From: Thermococcus sp. 21S7
GTDB taxonomy: Archaea; Methanobacteriota_B; Thermococci; Thermococcales; Thermococcaceae
Assembly: GCF_012027615.1 (NCBI RefSeq)
Contig: NZ_SNUT01000001.1
Location: 310,001-374,000 of the forward strand
Direction: 5' to 3'
DNA: 64,000 nt
Translations under genes and position numbers: made by a program
Notes under the pieces: model-generated
Databases searched by the model: none
What the model was told of the DNA's origin: nothing
The model's input: the letters and a program-made list of their open reading frames with translations, nothing else
Shown: piece after piece, positions 34,694 to 43,918 of the stretch
Numbering within the stretch: position 1 is the first letter of the stretch
Layout: each line of letters begins with the position of its first letter

Positions 34694-36025
34694 ATGGTAG
34701 AGAAGTTTGAGATATACGACATCTACGTGGACAAGGACTACGAGCCCAACCCGAAGAGGGATTTAGTGGCTGTTTTCAGGATAACCCCCGCAGAGGGATT
34801 CAGCATTGAGGATGCCGCTGGAGCCGTCGCGGCGGAAAGCTCAACCGGAACCTGGACGAGCCTCTACCAGTGGTACGAGAAGGAGAGATGGGACGACATG
34901 TCCGCCAAGGCGTACCACTTCCACGACATGGGGGACGGCAGCTGGATCGTCAGGATAGCCTATCCGATTCATCTGTTCGAGGAGTGGAACATGCCCGGCA
35001 TGCTCGCCAGCGTCGCCGGCAACGTCTTCGGAATGAAGCGCGTTAAGGGACTCCGCCTTGAGGATATCTACCTCCCGGAGAAGTTCCTCCGCGAGTTCGA
35101 AGGGCCGTACTTCGGAAAGGACGGCGTCAAGAGGATTTTTGACGTCAGGGACAGGCCGATAGTTGGAACTGTTCCCAAGCCGAAGGTCGGCTATTCGCCG
35201 GAGGAGCTTGAAAAGCTCGCCTACGACCTGCTCAGCGGCGGAATGGACTACATCAAGGACGATGAAAATCTGACCAGTCCTTGGTACAACCGCTTTGAGA
35301 CGAGGGCGGAGGTTCTGATGAACGTCATAGACAGGGTCGAGGACGAGACCGGCGAGGCCAAGAGCTGGTTCGCCAACATAACCGCCGACGTGCGCGAGAT
35401 GGAGCGCAGGCTTGAGATACTCGCCGACTACGGCAACCCCCACGCCATGGTCGACGTCGTAGTTACCGGCTGGGGGGCGCTGGAGTACATCAGGGACATC
35501 GCGGCCGACTACGGCATAGCGGTTCACGGCCACAGGGCCATGCACGCGGCGTTTACAAGGGACCCCTACCACGGCATCTCGATGTTCGTCCTGGCTAAGC
35601 TCCTTCGCGTCATAGGCATAGACCAGCTTCACGTTGGAACCGCGGGCGCCGGCAAGCTTGAGGGAAGCAAGTGGGATGTCATCCAGATAGCTAGGATATT
35701 CAGGGAGGAGCACTACGTTCCCGATGAGACCGACGTCTTCCACATGGAGCAGAAGTTCTACCACATCAAGCCGGCCATGCCCGTCAGCTCGGGCGGCCTT
35801 CACCCCGGCAACATAGAGCCGGTTATAGACGCCCTTGGAAAGGACATAGTCCTCCAGATAGGCGGTGGAACCCTCGGCCACCCGGACGGGCCGAAGGCCG
35901 GAGCGATGGCCGTTAGACAGGCCCTCGACGCCATCATGCAGGGCATCCCACTCGACGAGTACGCCAAGAGCCACAGGGAACTCGCCAGGGCCCTCGAAAA
36001 GTGGGGCCACGTCACCCCTGTCTGA
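34694..36025 (+). CDS. rbcL: Type III ribulose-1,5-bisphosphate carboxylase
   Basis: 443 residues from ATG 34694 (AGGAGGTGAAAGC). Carboxylates RuBP in the archaeal pentose-bisphosphate (AMP degradation) pathway. Key segments: GTVPKPKVGYSPEE (catalytic Lys about 163), DYIKDDENLTS with the carbamylated Lys at about 188 and the Mg-binding Asp/Glu, HGHRAMHAAF, GTAGAGKLEG (loop 6 Lys) and SSGGLHPG / GGGTLGHPDG (phosphate binding). Length is that of the decameric T. kodakarensis enzyme. Confidence 0.97.
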   Translation: MVEKFEIYDIYVDKDYEPNPKRDLVAVFRITPAEGFSIEDAAGAVAAESSTGTWTSLYQWYEKERWDDMSAKAYHFHDMGDGSWIVRIAYPIHLFEEWNMPGMLASVAGNVFGMKRVKGLRLEDIYLPEKFLREFEGPYFGKDGVKRIFDVRDRPIVGTVPKPKVGYSPEELEKLAYDLLSGGMDYIKDDENLTSPWYNRFETRAEVLMNVIDRVEDETGEAKSWFANITADVREMERRLEILADYGNPHAMVDVVVTGWGALEYIRDIAADYGIAVHGHRAMHAAFTRDPYHGISMFVLAKLLRVIGIDQLHVGTAGAGKLEGSKWDVIQIARIFREEHYVPDETDVFHMEQKFYHIKPAMPVSSGGLHPGNIEPVIDALGKDIVLQIGGGTLGHPDGPKAGAMAVRQALDAIMQGIPLDEYAKSHRELARALEKWGHVTPV

Positions 36026-36033
36026 CTGGTCTG

Positions 36034-36050
36034 ACGGCTTTTTTCTTTCA
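36034..36050 (+). terminator. T-rich terminator after rbcL
   Basis: Nine bases after the RuBisCO stop, GGCTTTTTTCTTTCATTTTC provides a run of T tracts, the usual intrinsic termination signal of Thermococcales. Confidence 0.5.
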
Positions 36051-36123
36051 TTTTCGTCTTCCGTTCAACTTTTCGGCCGGAGGAGATTTAACAGCTGAAA
36101 GCCTTCTTTTCTTGGTGGGAATC

Positions 36124-36705
36124 ATGGTTCATCCAGGGGGATTCTTGGAGGTAATCACAGGTCCTATGTTCGCCGGAAAGACAACCGAGCTGATAAAGCG
36201 CATCGAGAGGCAGATGTTCGCGAAAAGGAAGGCGGCTCTCTTCAAGCCGAGCATAGACAACCGCTACTCCGAGGACGAGGTCGTCGCCCACAACGGTCTG
36301 CGCTACGAGGCATTCGTTATACCAACGGATGAAAACGGCGTTGAGAGGATAGTGGAGATAACCAGTAAGGAGGGTTACGAGGTCATCGGCGTCGACGAGG
36401 TGCAGTTCTTCCCGATGGCCATCGTGGATGCCCTAGAAAGACTCGCCGATGAGGGTGTTTACGTCATCGCGAGCGGGCTCAACCTCGACTTCAAGGGGGA
36501 CCCATTCCCAGTTACGAAGGAACTCCTTGTGAGGGCTGACAACATAGTCTATCTCACCGCGGTGTGCACGGTCTGCGGAAAGCCCGCCACCAGAACCCAG
36601 CGCCTCATAGACGGAAAGCCGGCGCCGCGGGACTCGCCGGTGATACTCGTAGGCGGAAGCGAGAGCTACGAAGCCAGATGCAGGGAGCACCACTTCGTTC
36701 CCTAG
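36124..36705 (+). CDS. tdk: Thymidine kinase
   Basis: 193 residues from ATG 36124 (GGTGGG upstream); longer in-frame starts run back into rbcL and lack a site. Walker A GPMFAGKTTE (about 11-20), VIGVDEVQFF (Walker B), lasso-domain zinc cysteines CTVC and a C-terminal CREHH, and NLDFKGDPF with VYLTAVC. Phosphorylates thymidine and deoxyuridine in pyrimidine salvage. Confidence 0.95.
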   Translation: MVHPGGFLEVITGPMFAGKTTELIKRIERQMFAKRKAALFKPSIDNRYSEDEVVAHNGLRYEAFVIPTDENGVERIVEITSKEGYEVIGVDEVQFFPMAIVDALERLADEGVYVIASGLNLDFKGDPFPVTKELLVRADNIVYLTAVCTVCGKPATRTQRLIDGKPAPRDSPVILVGGSESYEARCREHHFVP

Positions 36706-36783
36706 TTTCTTCCAATTTCCCAAATCACCGAAAAGCTTAAAGTAATCTTTTCTTACATCAGGTTAGGGAAAGGGGGTGAGACG

Positions 36784-37380
36784 ATGGAATCAAATAAGAA
36801 CATGGGGAGACTGCTGGACATACTCGGAAACGAGACCCGGAGAAGAATACTCATCCTGCTTACCAAGAGACCGTACTTCGTGAGCGAGCTCAGCCAGGAG
36901 CTTGGGGTGGGTCAGAAGGCGGTTCTTGAACACCTCAGGATACTTGAGAGCGCGGGCCTCATTGAAGGCCGGACCGAGAAGATACCTCGCGGCCGGCCCA
37001 GGAAGTACTACACGATAAAGCGCGGCTTCCGCCTTGAGGTTCTGCTCACGCCCTACGCCTTCGGCACGGAGATGTACGAGCCCAAAGCACCCAGGCAGAC
37101 CAGGGAGTACGCCCAGGCCCGGGCGCTCATAAAGTCCACCGAACCGACGGAGGCAAAGATAGATGAGCTGCTGACCTTTCTGAGGGAGATACAGGACAGG
37201 ATAGAGGAGATAATCAGGGTGAAGCAGGAACTCGAAGAGGTTCGCCTGCTCACGGAGACCTACATCGAAAACCTGTTCAGGCGCATCGCCCAGGAGAACG
37301 AGAGGGAATTTGAGCAGTTACTAAGGGAATTTGAAACACGTCTACCCAGAAAAATCCTCGAAAACCTCAACGAGTTTTAG
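36784..37380 (+). CDS. ArsR-type winged-helix regulator
   Basis: 198 residues. The N-terminal domain (about 8-85) is an ArsR winged helix: LGNETRRRILILLTKRPYF, LGVGQKAVLEHLRILES and the basic wing KIPRGRPRKYY. The C-terminal half is a long helical, charged region with coiled-coil character (about 125-190), probably for dimerisation. It resembles the Thermococcales SurR family in its DNA-binding domain but lacks the redox-active CxxC expected of SurR. TATA candidate CGAAAAGCTTAAAG at about 36,730. Confidence 0.83.
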   Translation: MESNKNMGRLLDILGNETRRRILILLTKRPYFVSELSQELGVGQKAVLEHLRILESAGLIEGRTEKIPRGRPRKYYTIKRGFRLEVLLTPYAFGTEMYEPKAPRQTREYAQARALIKSTEPTEAKIDELLTFLREIQDRIEEIIRVKQELEEVRLLTETYIENLFRRIAQENEREFEQLLREFETRLPRKILENLNEF

Positions 37381-37437
37381 GAATGGCCTTAGGCAATTGC
37401 CGAAAAGCTTATAATGATCGACGAAGATTCTACCAAC

Positions 37438-38169
37438 ATGCTTGAGAAGGAGAAAGAAGCCCTAGCCAAGAGAATCGCAGGAGAAATAACCCTCTCCTCC
37501 GACCCCGGCAAAACAATGCGCAAATGGCGCGAGATATTCGGAATCAGCCAGACTGAACTGGCCGAATACCTAGGCGTCTCCTCCTCAGTCATAAGCGACT
37601 ACGAGGGCGGCAGGAGAAAGAGCCCAGGTGCATCGACCATACGGAAGTTTGTGGAGGCCCTCCTAGAAATCGACGAGCGCCGCGGCGGAAACGTCATCAA
37701 GGCGTTCAGCAAGACAATCGGCAGCGAGCTTCCGACGAGCGCGATACTCGACATCAGAGAGTTCGCACTGCCCCTCACGATTAGAGACCTGGTCGGGGCC
37801 GTAAAGGGGGACGTCGTCGCTAACATGCACCTCATAGACCGGCGCATATACGGCTACACCGTCGTCGACAGCATAAAGGCGATCCTGGAAATGAGCAGCG
37901 AGGAGTTCCTCAAGCTCTACGGCTGGACGACGGAGAGGGCGCTGATATTCACCAAGGTTACCACGGGCAGGAGCCCGATGATAGCGGTCCGCGTTCAGGG
38001 GCTCAAGCCGGCCGTTGTGGTTCTCCACGGAGTCAAAAAGCTCGACGAGCTTGCAGTGAAGCTGGCCGAACGCGAGAGAGTCCCACTGATCATCTCCCAC
38101 GCGTCAAGCGAGGCCGAGCTCATAACCGGCCTCAGAAGGCTCGTCGAAAAAACTGAGAAGGAGCTATAG
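37438..38169 (+). CDS. XRE-family transcriptional regulator with C-terminal sensor domain
   Basis: 243 residues from ATG 37438; an ATG at 37414 overlaps the TATA box and cannot be transcribed from it. Helix-turn-helix WREIFGISQTELAEYLGVS, SSVISDYEGGRR (about 33-65). The C-terminal domain (about 105-240) is an archaeal-specific fold with TVVDSIKAILEM and VVVLHGVKKLDEL. The TATA (AAGCTTATAAT, 37,405-37,415) lies about 25 bases before 37438, so the mRNA is probably leaderless. Target and effector unknown. Confidence 0.82.
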   Translation: MLEKEKEALAKRIAGEITLSSDPGKTMRKWREIFGISQTELAEYLGVSSSVISDYEGGRRKSPGASTIRKFVEALLEIDERRGGNVIKAFSKTIGSELPTSAILDIREFALPLTIRDLVGAVKGDVVANMHLIDRRIYGYTVVDSIKAILEMSSEEFLKLYGWTTERALIFTKVTTGRSPMIAVRVQGLKPAVVVLHGVKKLDELAVKLAERERVPLIISHASSEAELITGLRRLVEKTEKEL

Positions 38170-38170
38170 G

Positions 38171-38956
38171 CTACTCCAATCTCTCCCTGCGCCACACCCC
38201 TCCCCGAGCCAGTTCGGTTAACCTATCCCGTATGTGTGCGAGGACATCACTCAGCGTTTTTCCGTTGTCGTAGCCCTCCAGTATCGCGAGAAGCTCCTCC
38301 CTGCTGTAGTCCTTCATCTCCCTCGTCAGTTCCGTCATCCTTGGATACGCGCGGACCACGTTGTCGACGATGGTTATATCGGCCATCCTGGCGGAGCGGG
38401 AGAGCGGGTTGAGGTCAACGGTGATCACGAACTTGCCCATCTTCACGAGGGCCTCCGTTCTGTCGCCGTCCTCCAGTGGAACAACGACTACATCAGCTTT
38501 CCATATCCCCTCCTCGTCAACCTTTCCCCTCTCGTGCTCCAGGCCGGGGATGCGCTTCGTGGGATTTATTCCGAGGAGCTCTATATCAGGGTCGTACTTT
38601 CTCAGCTCCTCCGCTATCGCCCTAACGCGCTCCTCCGTGCGGTAGAAGAGGTTTATCTCAAGTTTGGCGTTGAGGGCTTTTGCCAGCTCTATCGTCTCCT
38701 TTGGAACGAGTGCCGCGACGTTGCCGTTGACCGAGATGACCGGATGCTTCGCCAGTATCAGCTTGGCGACGGCGGCTTTCATCGCCCTCTCGGCGGGTTC
38801 TATCGTCTTCTCCCCGATTAGGTAGTCAAAGGCCTCGCCGCGGCCGTGGGCTATCAGCCCGGCCTTGGCCGTCATGCCTTTCTCCATTCCCTCTATTATC
38901 TTTTCCCGGTAGTACAGGCTCCAGTACCTCGGATGGCTCTTCGGAATTTCGACCAT
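38171..38956 (-). CDS. 4-Phosphopantoate--beta-alanine ligase (phosphopantothenate synthetase)
   Basis: 261 residues from ATG 38956 (GGGGGATGAAA upstream). Archaeal enzyme of CoA synthesis that joins 4-phosphopantoate and beta-alanine with ATP. Family features: [17 protein letters not shown] near the start, [36 protein letters not shown] and the [13 protein letters not shown] and DLNPLSR segments. Matches the length and sequence style of the characterised T. kodakarensis enzyme. Convergent with the XRE regulator with one base between. Confidence 0.93.
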   Translation of the reverse strand: MVEIPKSHPRYWSLYYREKIIEGMEKGMTAKAGLIAHGRGEAFDYLIGEKTIEPAERAMKAAVAKLILAKHPVISVNGNVAALVPKETIELAKALNAKLEINLFYRTEERVRAIAEELRKYDPDIELLGINPTKRIPGLEHERGKVDEEGIWKADVVVVPLEDGDRTEALVKMGKFVITVDLNPLSRSARMADITIVDNVVRAYPRMTELTREMKDYSREELLAILEGYDNGKTLSDVLAHIRDRLTELARGGVWRRERLE

Positions 38957-39039
38957 TTTCATCCCCCTAGATAGTTAGGGCTCGGATGTAAAAGTCTTTC
39001 TCCAGTCCGGCGGCCATCGGATGCCTCCAGCGGGGGAGA

Positions 39040-39056
39040 GTTCTCAACCTTTGGTT
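39040..39056 (+). promoter_or_regulatory. SurR-type operator (GTTn3AACn5GTT)
   Basis: GTTCTCAACCTTTGGTT exactly fits the extended SurR consensus GTT-N3-AAC-N5-GTT. It ends about ten bases ahead of the TATA box CTATATAAAA (39065-39074) of the flavoprotein operon, an upstream position associated with activation. SurR is the Thermococcales sulfur-response regulator. Confidence 0.65.
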
Positions 39057-39061
39057 TGAAA

Positions 39062-39076
39062 AATCTATATAAAAGC
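39062..39076 (+). promoter_or_regulatory. TATA box of the Nfn-like operon
   Basis: AATCTATATAAAAGC, with purine-rich TGAAAA before it as BRE. Start of transcription is expected near 39,098, about 35 bases ahead of the ATG at 39134, which has a GGGTGATGCATCC ribosome binding site. Confidence 0.65.
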
Positions 39077-39133
39077 TATTAGTCCTAAACCAAAAGTGAA
39101 CAAACTTGGACAAATGCTCAGGGTGATGCATCC

Positions 39134-39976
39134 ATGTATAAGATAACGGCCAAGGAAGAGCTTGACGTTAGGGACTTTTTTATGGAAGTTGAAGCGCCAC
39201 ATGTGGCTAAAGCCTGGAAACCGGGCCAGTTTGTCGTTTTGCTGATACATAAGAAGGGTGAAAGGATACCAATGTCCATCTACTACGCCGATAAAGAGAC
39301 CGGGAGGATAGGGATGTTCATCAGAAGGCACGGGAAGACCACCTTTGACCTCTGGGACAACTTCCACGTTGGAGATTCCCTCTACGCGGTCGCGGGGCCG
39401 CTCGGAAAGCCCATCGAGGTCAAGCACTACGGAAACGTCGTCTTCGTTTCCGATGCAGTCTGCGGACAGGCCGAGAACTACGCCACCCTCAAGGCCATGA
39501 AGGAGGCCGGAAACTACACAATCTCCATCCAGACCTTCGAGGACAGGGCTCACTCCTATCCCGAGAAGTTCCTGGCAAAGCCGGCCGCCGATGAGCACTA
39601 CCTCACCACCGAGGACGGCTCGCGCGGAATCAGGGGGCACTACCTCGACGTTCTGAAGGAGCTCATCGAAAAGGACAAGGTCGACATAGTCTTCGGCGGA
39701 GGAAAGCTTGGCTCGCTCAAAAAGCTCGCCGAGCTGACCAAGGAGTACGGAATCCCGACCATAGTCACCGTCAGGCAGATAATGGTGGACGGAACCGGCA
39801 TGTGCGGCTCCTGCAGGATACTCTACGACGGCGAGATAAAGTTTGCCTGCCGCGACGGGCCGATGTTCGACGCCCACAAGGTGGACTGGGACGACGTCAT
39901 AAGGCGTGACGGTAGGTTCGTCCGCGAGCAGGAGATGGCCAAAAAGCACTACCTTGAGTCCAAGGGGGTGGTCTGA
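39134..39976 (+). CDS. Nfn/sulfide-dehydrogenase small subunit (FAD, [2Fe-2S])
   Basis: 280 residues. N-terminal FAD barrel with PGQFVVLLIHKKGERIPMS (about 30-48) and a C-terminal [2Fe-2S] site with three Cys (GTGMCGSC, then KFAC). The position of the usual nucleotide-binding GGGxG loop instead reads VSDAVCGQAENYA (about 103-115). It partners the large flavoprotein encoded next, as in Nfn electron-bifurcating transhydrogenases. Thermococcales carry an Nfn and a second paralogue (Xfn/NfnII) that does not use NAD(H); the altered loop points to the latter. Also annotated in the past as sulfide dehydrogenase beta subunit. Confidence 0.85.
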   Translation: MYKITAKEELDVRDFFMEVEAPHVAKAWKPGQFVVLLIHKKGERIPMSIYYADKETGRIGMFIRRHGKTTFDLWDNFHVGDSLYAVAGPLGKPIEVKHYGNVVFVSDAVCGQAENYATLKAMKEAGNYTISIQTFEDRAHSYPEKFLAKPAADEHYLTTEDGSRGIRGHYLDVLKELIEKDKVDIVFGGGKLGSLKKLAELTKEYGIPTIVTVRQIMVDGTGMCGSCRILYDGEIKFACRDGPMFDAHKVDWDDVIRRDGRFVREQEMAKKHYLESKGVV

Positions 39977-41413
<1,437 letters not shown>

Positions 41414-41414
41414 G

Positions 41415-41431
41415 TCCTTTCTTTTTTTCAC
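41415..41431 (+). terminator. T-rich terminator between convergent genes
   Basis: GTCCTTTCTTTTTTTCACC directly after the large-subunit stop; it also overlaps the end of the convergent 154-residue gene. Confidence 0.55.
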
Positions 41432-41892
41432 CACTGCCTTTTTCTGTCCCCTACGAAGAACTTCATGAAGCCCGAGAAGTCCTCACCGCGGAAGGCCGCG
41501 TAGAGGCTCTGGGTTTCCTCCGGTGTTAGCCACTCGATCCTCTCCGGAATCCCCTCCTCGAAGAGGTAGAGTATCTCGTCGTCCTTTCTGGCCACGTCGA
41601 GGGTGTATATTTTCTTTCCGTGCTTTCTGGCTATCTCGATTTCCCTAACGACGAGGGAAGTGAACTTGCCGACTATGGCTATCGCCACGAAGATTTCGGC
41701 GTCAGGAATAAGGTGGTCGGTTGTTCTGAGGCCGTAGTCGGAGGGGATTACAAAGTTGTTGGAGCCGAGCTTTTCCTCAAGTATCTCAAGGATGGCCTTC
41801 TCTGTGTGGGTGTGGTAGAGTATCGTCGGCTCGCTCAGGTAGACGAGCGGGCCGTAAGTTTCCCTCTTCTTTTTCTTGAAGAACCCAAGCAT
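41428..41892 (-). CDS. Conserved hypothetical protein, Rossmann-like
   Basis: 154 residues with a basic N-terminus (GFFKKKKRE). Alternating hydrophobic strands and helices (AEIFVAIAIVGKFTSLVV, KKIYTLDVARKD) suggest a small alpha/beta protein. No catalytic motif is recognised. Ribosome binding site GAGGTGGTTCC. Last gene of ordinary chromosomal character before the mobile region. Confidence 0.72.
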   Translation of the reverse strand: MLGFFKKKKRETYGPLVYLSEPTILYHTHTEKAILEILEEKLGSNNFVIPSDYGLRTTDHLIPDAEIFVAIAIVGKFTSLVVREIEIARKHGKKIYTLDVARKDDEILYLFEEGIPERIEWLTPEETQSLYAAFRGEDFSGFMKFFVGDRKRQW

Positions 41893-42289
41893 GGAACCAC
41901 CTCAGGTGGGGATAATGTCATCATCTTGGCATCAGGAGGGATGACACTCCTCATCGGTTTTCGGCTCAAAAAGCCCTGTTCGGGCTTTATTTTCGAAATG
42001 AAGCCCGCAGAGCGGACTTAATGTCATCGGTCAGACCCCCACGTCATCCCTGATTTTCAAAGTTGGTTCTGAAACACCCTTAATAAACTTTTGTTTCAAA
42101 AAACAAGGCGAAATAACCCGGGTTTGTTTACGTCATCGGTTAAATTTAAAGGTTGCGAAAAACTCACAACTCAAATATCGCAAAATCCGAGCCCTCACAG
42201 CCCTCTGTTTCAAATTTTGCATGCAGCATCAGAAAAATGCATGCAAAACTTATTAAGCACCAGACACCACCATGATATTGGTGATATTC
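41893..42289. other. Gene-free left border of the second mobile region
   Basis: 397 bases with no gene. Contains a perfect 7-bp hairpin, AAAGCCC-TGTTC-GGGCTTT (41970-41988), and several copies of a GTCATC core: ATGTCATC (41915), ATGTCATCGG (42021), ACGTCATCC (42041) and ACGTCATCGG (42130). The right part is AT-rich and leads to the operator below. No tRNA or att repeat is visible. Confidence 0.5.
42215..42248 (+). promoter_or_regulatory. Dyad operator TTTTGCATGC-N14-GCATGCAAAA
   Basis: A perfect 10-bp inverted repeat (42215-42224 and 42239-42248) directly abuts the TATA candidate CTTATTAAG (42250-42258) of the RHH-like gene starting at 42290. Placement over BRE/TATA suggests repression, perhaps by that gene's own product. 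Confidence 0.65.
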
Positions 42290-42799
42290 ATGAACGAAAA
42301 AGACGCAATTTCAATAAGACTCAGCTTAGATGCTCACCGGGCACTCCAAGAACTGAAAGAAACCCTAAGAGAATCGAGGAACTCTTATTCCCTCTCAGAC
42401 GTCGCGATTACCGCGTCACTGATCACAGAAGCATTCTTCCGAAAGAACCCCCGTCTCGTTCGCAACATCGCAGGTGCCGCGAAATACCTAAGACTTCAGA
42501 AGCTTAGAGAGTTCGAGCCAGTTGACATATTCGAGGCACTCAAATCGGAATATGAGGAAGAGATACTCAAGTACATCGCCGACTCCGAGTGGGAAACTGC
42601 CAGGAACATTAAAGAAATCATTGAGGCGCTAATAAATGATGGATACGTTGATGCAGCCGCCGATGTGCTCTTCATGAACAAAAACAGATTCCCGGAGGAT
42701 GAATTTAAAGAGCTCAGTGCCAAAATCCTTGAGGCCCAAATTACGCTAAAGAAGTCAAAAGAAGCCCGTGTCTCCTCGCCGGCGGATATGGACATATAA
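42290..42799 (+). CDS. RHH-like protein with helical C-terminal domain
   Basis: 169 residues from ATG 42290 (GGTGATATTC upstream). The first 50 residues look like a ribbon-helix-helix: strand DAISIRLSLDAHRALQ, then helices with SYSLSDVAITASLITEAFF. Residues about 75-150 are helical and acidic. Probably a DNA-binding regulator that controls its own promoter through the adjacent dyad. First gene of the second mobile region as I delimit it. Confidence 0.68.
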   Translation: MNEKDAISIRLSLDAHRALQELKETLRESRNSYSLSDVAITASLITEAFFRKNPRLVRNIAGAAKYLRLQKLREFEPVDIFEALKSEYEEEILKYIADSEWETARNIKEIIEALINDGYVDAAADVLFMNKNRFPEDEFKELSAKILEAQITLKKSKEARVSSPADMDI

Positions 42800-42890
42800 T
42801 ATCCTCTTTTGGATACCCTTTTTGGCGAGTTTCTCGCCGGGAGTTATGTTAATAAATTCGAAACTAACCTTCAAATGATGGGTGCACAAG

Positions 42891-43250
42891 ATGGAATGGG
42901 TGGTGTACAGCTCTGGTAACACCATAACCCTAATGAAGATCGAGGCTGAAAGCGTGAGGATAACCAGCCGGAATGGATTCAAACTGGTGGAATTCGAACG
43001 ACAAGCGGAACGCACTTGGACAATAACAGTGCCACCAGAATCAAACCCCGAGGACATTTTAGCAGAGCTTGTGATCCACAAGAACATGGGAAGAATGGGA
43101 TTCTCAAAGAACCTCTTGGGCGAAGACAGGATAATCTTCATATTTGCTGAGGAGGAACTTTCAGAGGTTCTTAGACAGATTTTCAATATCAAGTGCAACT
43201 CAGACATCAAGACAGAATTAATACCATTGCTTTCAAAAGCAGTTGTTTGA
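42891..43250 (+). CDS. Hypothetical protein of the mobile region
   Basis: 119 residues from ATG 42891, with GATGGGTG upstream. N-terminal beta-rich part (WVVYSSGNTITLMKIEAES) and a helical C-terminus; no Cys motif, no membrane helix. No family recognised. TATA candidate GTTAATAAAT at about 42,848. T-rich CTTCGCTTTTTTAC follows the stop and may terminate it. Confidence 0.62.
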   Translation: MEWVVYSSGNTITLMKIEAESVRITSRNGFKLVEFERQAERTWTITVPPESNPEDILAELVIHKNMGRMGFSKNLLGEDRIIFIFAEEELSEVLRQIFNIKCNSDIKTELIPLLSKAVV

Positions 43251-43339
43251 CTTCGCTTTTTTACTTATCCCTGACTGGGTTCTTTGTTCTTATGTTCCCT
43301 CAGGTTCCGAGCAAATAAAAAAAGAAATGAAAAATCTAA

Positions 43340-43756
43340 TTACTCGCCAGTCAGTGGGATTTCAATTCCCGTTTCAATGTATTTTGAAAGTTTGACTCGG
43401 ATTGTTTCTCTGTCTGCCTCTGGTATCGGGAAGAGGATTTGTACCTCTCGATGAGCTCTGGGATACAGTCGGAGAATCTTAGGCTTTGAGCAGCACTTTC
43501 CAGGTATGTTCTCAATTTTCCATACATCGATTTCAATTGTGTTGGTCTTTCGAATGGGTACCCCCCGTATAACGAGGACGTTTATGTTTTTCTCCAACAG
43601 GGCGGTGGTTATGGCTGCAACGGTCTTTGGAGTTAGGTATATTTTTTCGACGCCAACGAAGTAGTCCTGCATGTCTGTCTTGTCAACGGCTGCAGTAATG
43701 CCGTCCGACTTCATTTTCATTTTCAGTGTCCCAAAGTTTACAGGCTCGACTTTCAT
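43340..43756 (-). CDS. Hypothetical protein of the mobile region
   Basis: 138 residues from ATG 43756 (GAGGTGGGAACC). Beta-rich with VYLTPKTVAAITTALLEK-like helix in the middle (written here from the central region) and two adjacent Cys (PGKCCSKP). No catalytic motif recognised. Divergent from the small recombinase gene, sharing a 160-base promoter region with an inverted repeat. Confidence 0.62.
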   Translation of the reverse strand: MKVEPVNFGTLKMKMKSDGITAAVDKTDMQDYFVGVEKIYLTPKTVAAITTALLEKNINVLVIRGVPIRKTNTIEIDVWKIENIPGKCCSKPKILRLYPRAHREVQILFPIPEADRETIRVKLSKYIETGIEIPLTGE

Positions 43757-43810
43757 GGTTCCCACCTCGGCCCCGGGCGAGCAAGAGGTGAGTTAAAACT
43801 AACGGATCAC

Positions 43811-43856
43811 TTGTGTGTTTAACTTACGGCTCTAAGTTCATCCAATTGACACACAA
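43811..43856. promoter_or_regulatory. Inverted repeat TTGTGTGT-N30-ACACACAA between divergent genes
   Basis: TTGTGTGT (43811-43818) and ACACACAA (43849-43856), just upstream of the plus-strand TATA candidate ACTTATAAG (43864-43872). Could be bound by a dimeric regulator controlling the recombinase and/or the divergent gene. Confidence 0.5.
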
Positions 43857-43918
43857 AAGTAAAACTTATAAGCAAAATTTGCATTTAAGTTAAACAAAGA
43901 TACGGTTAGGTGGCCAGC

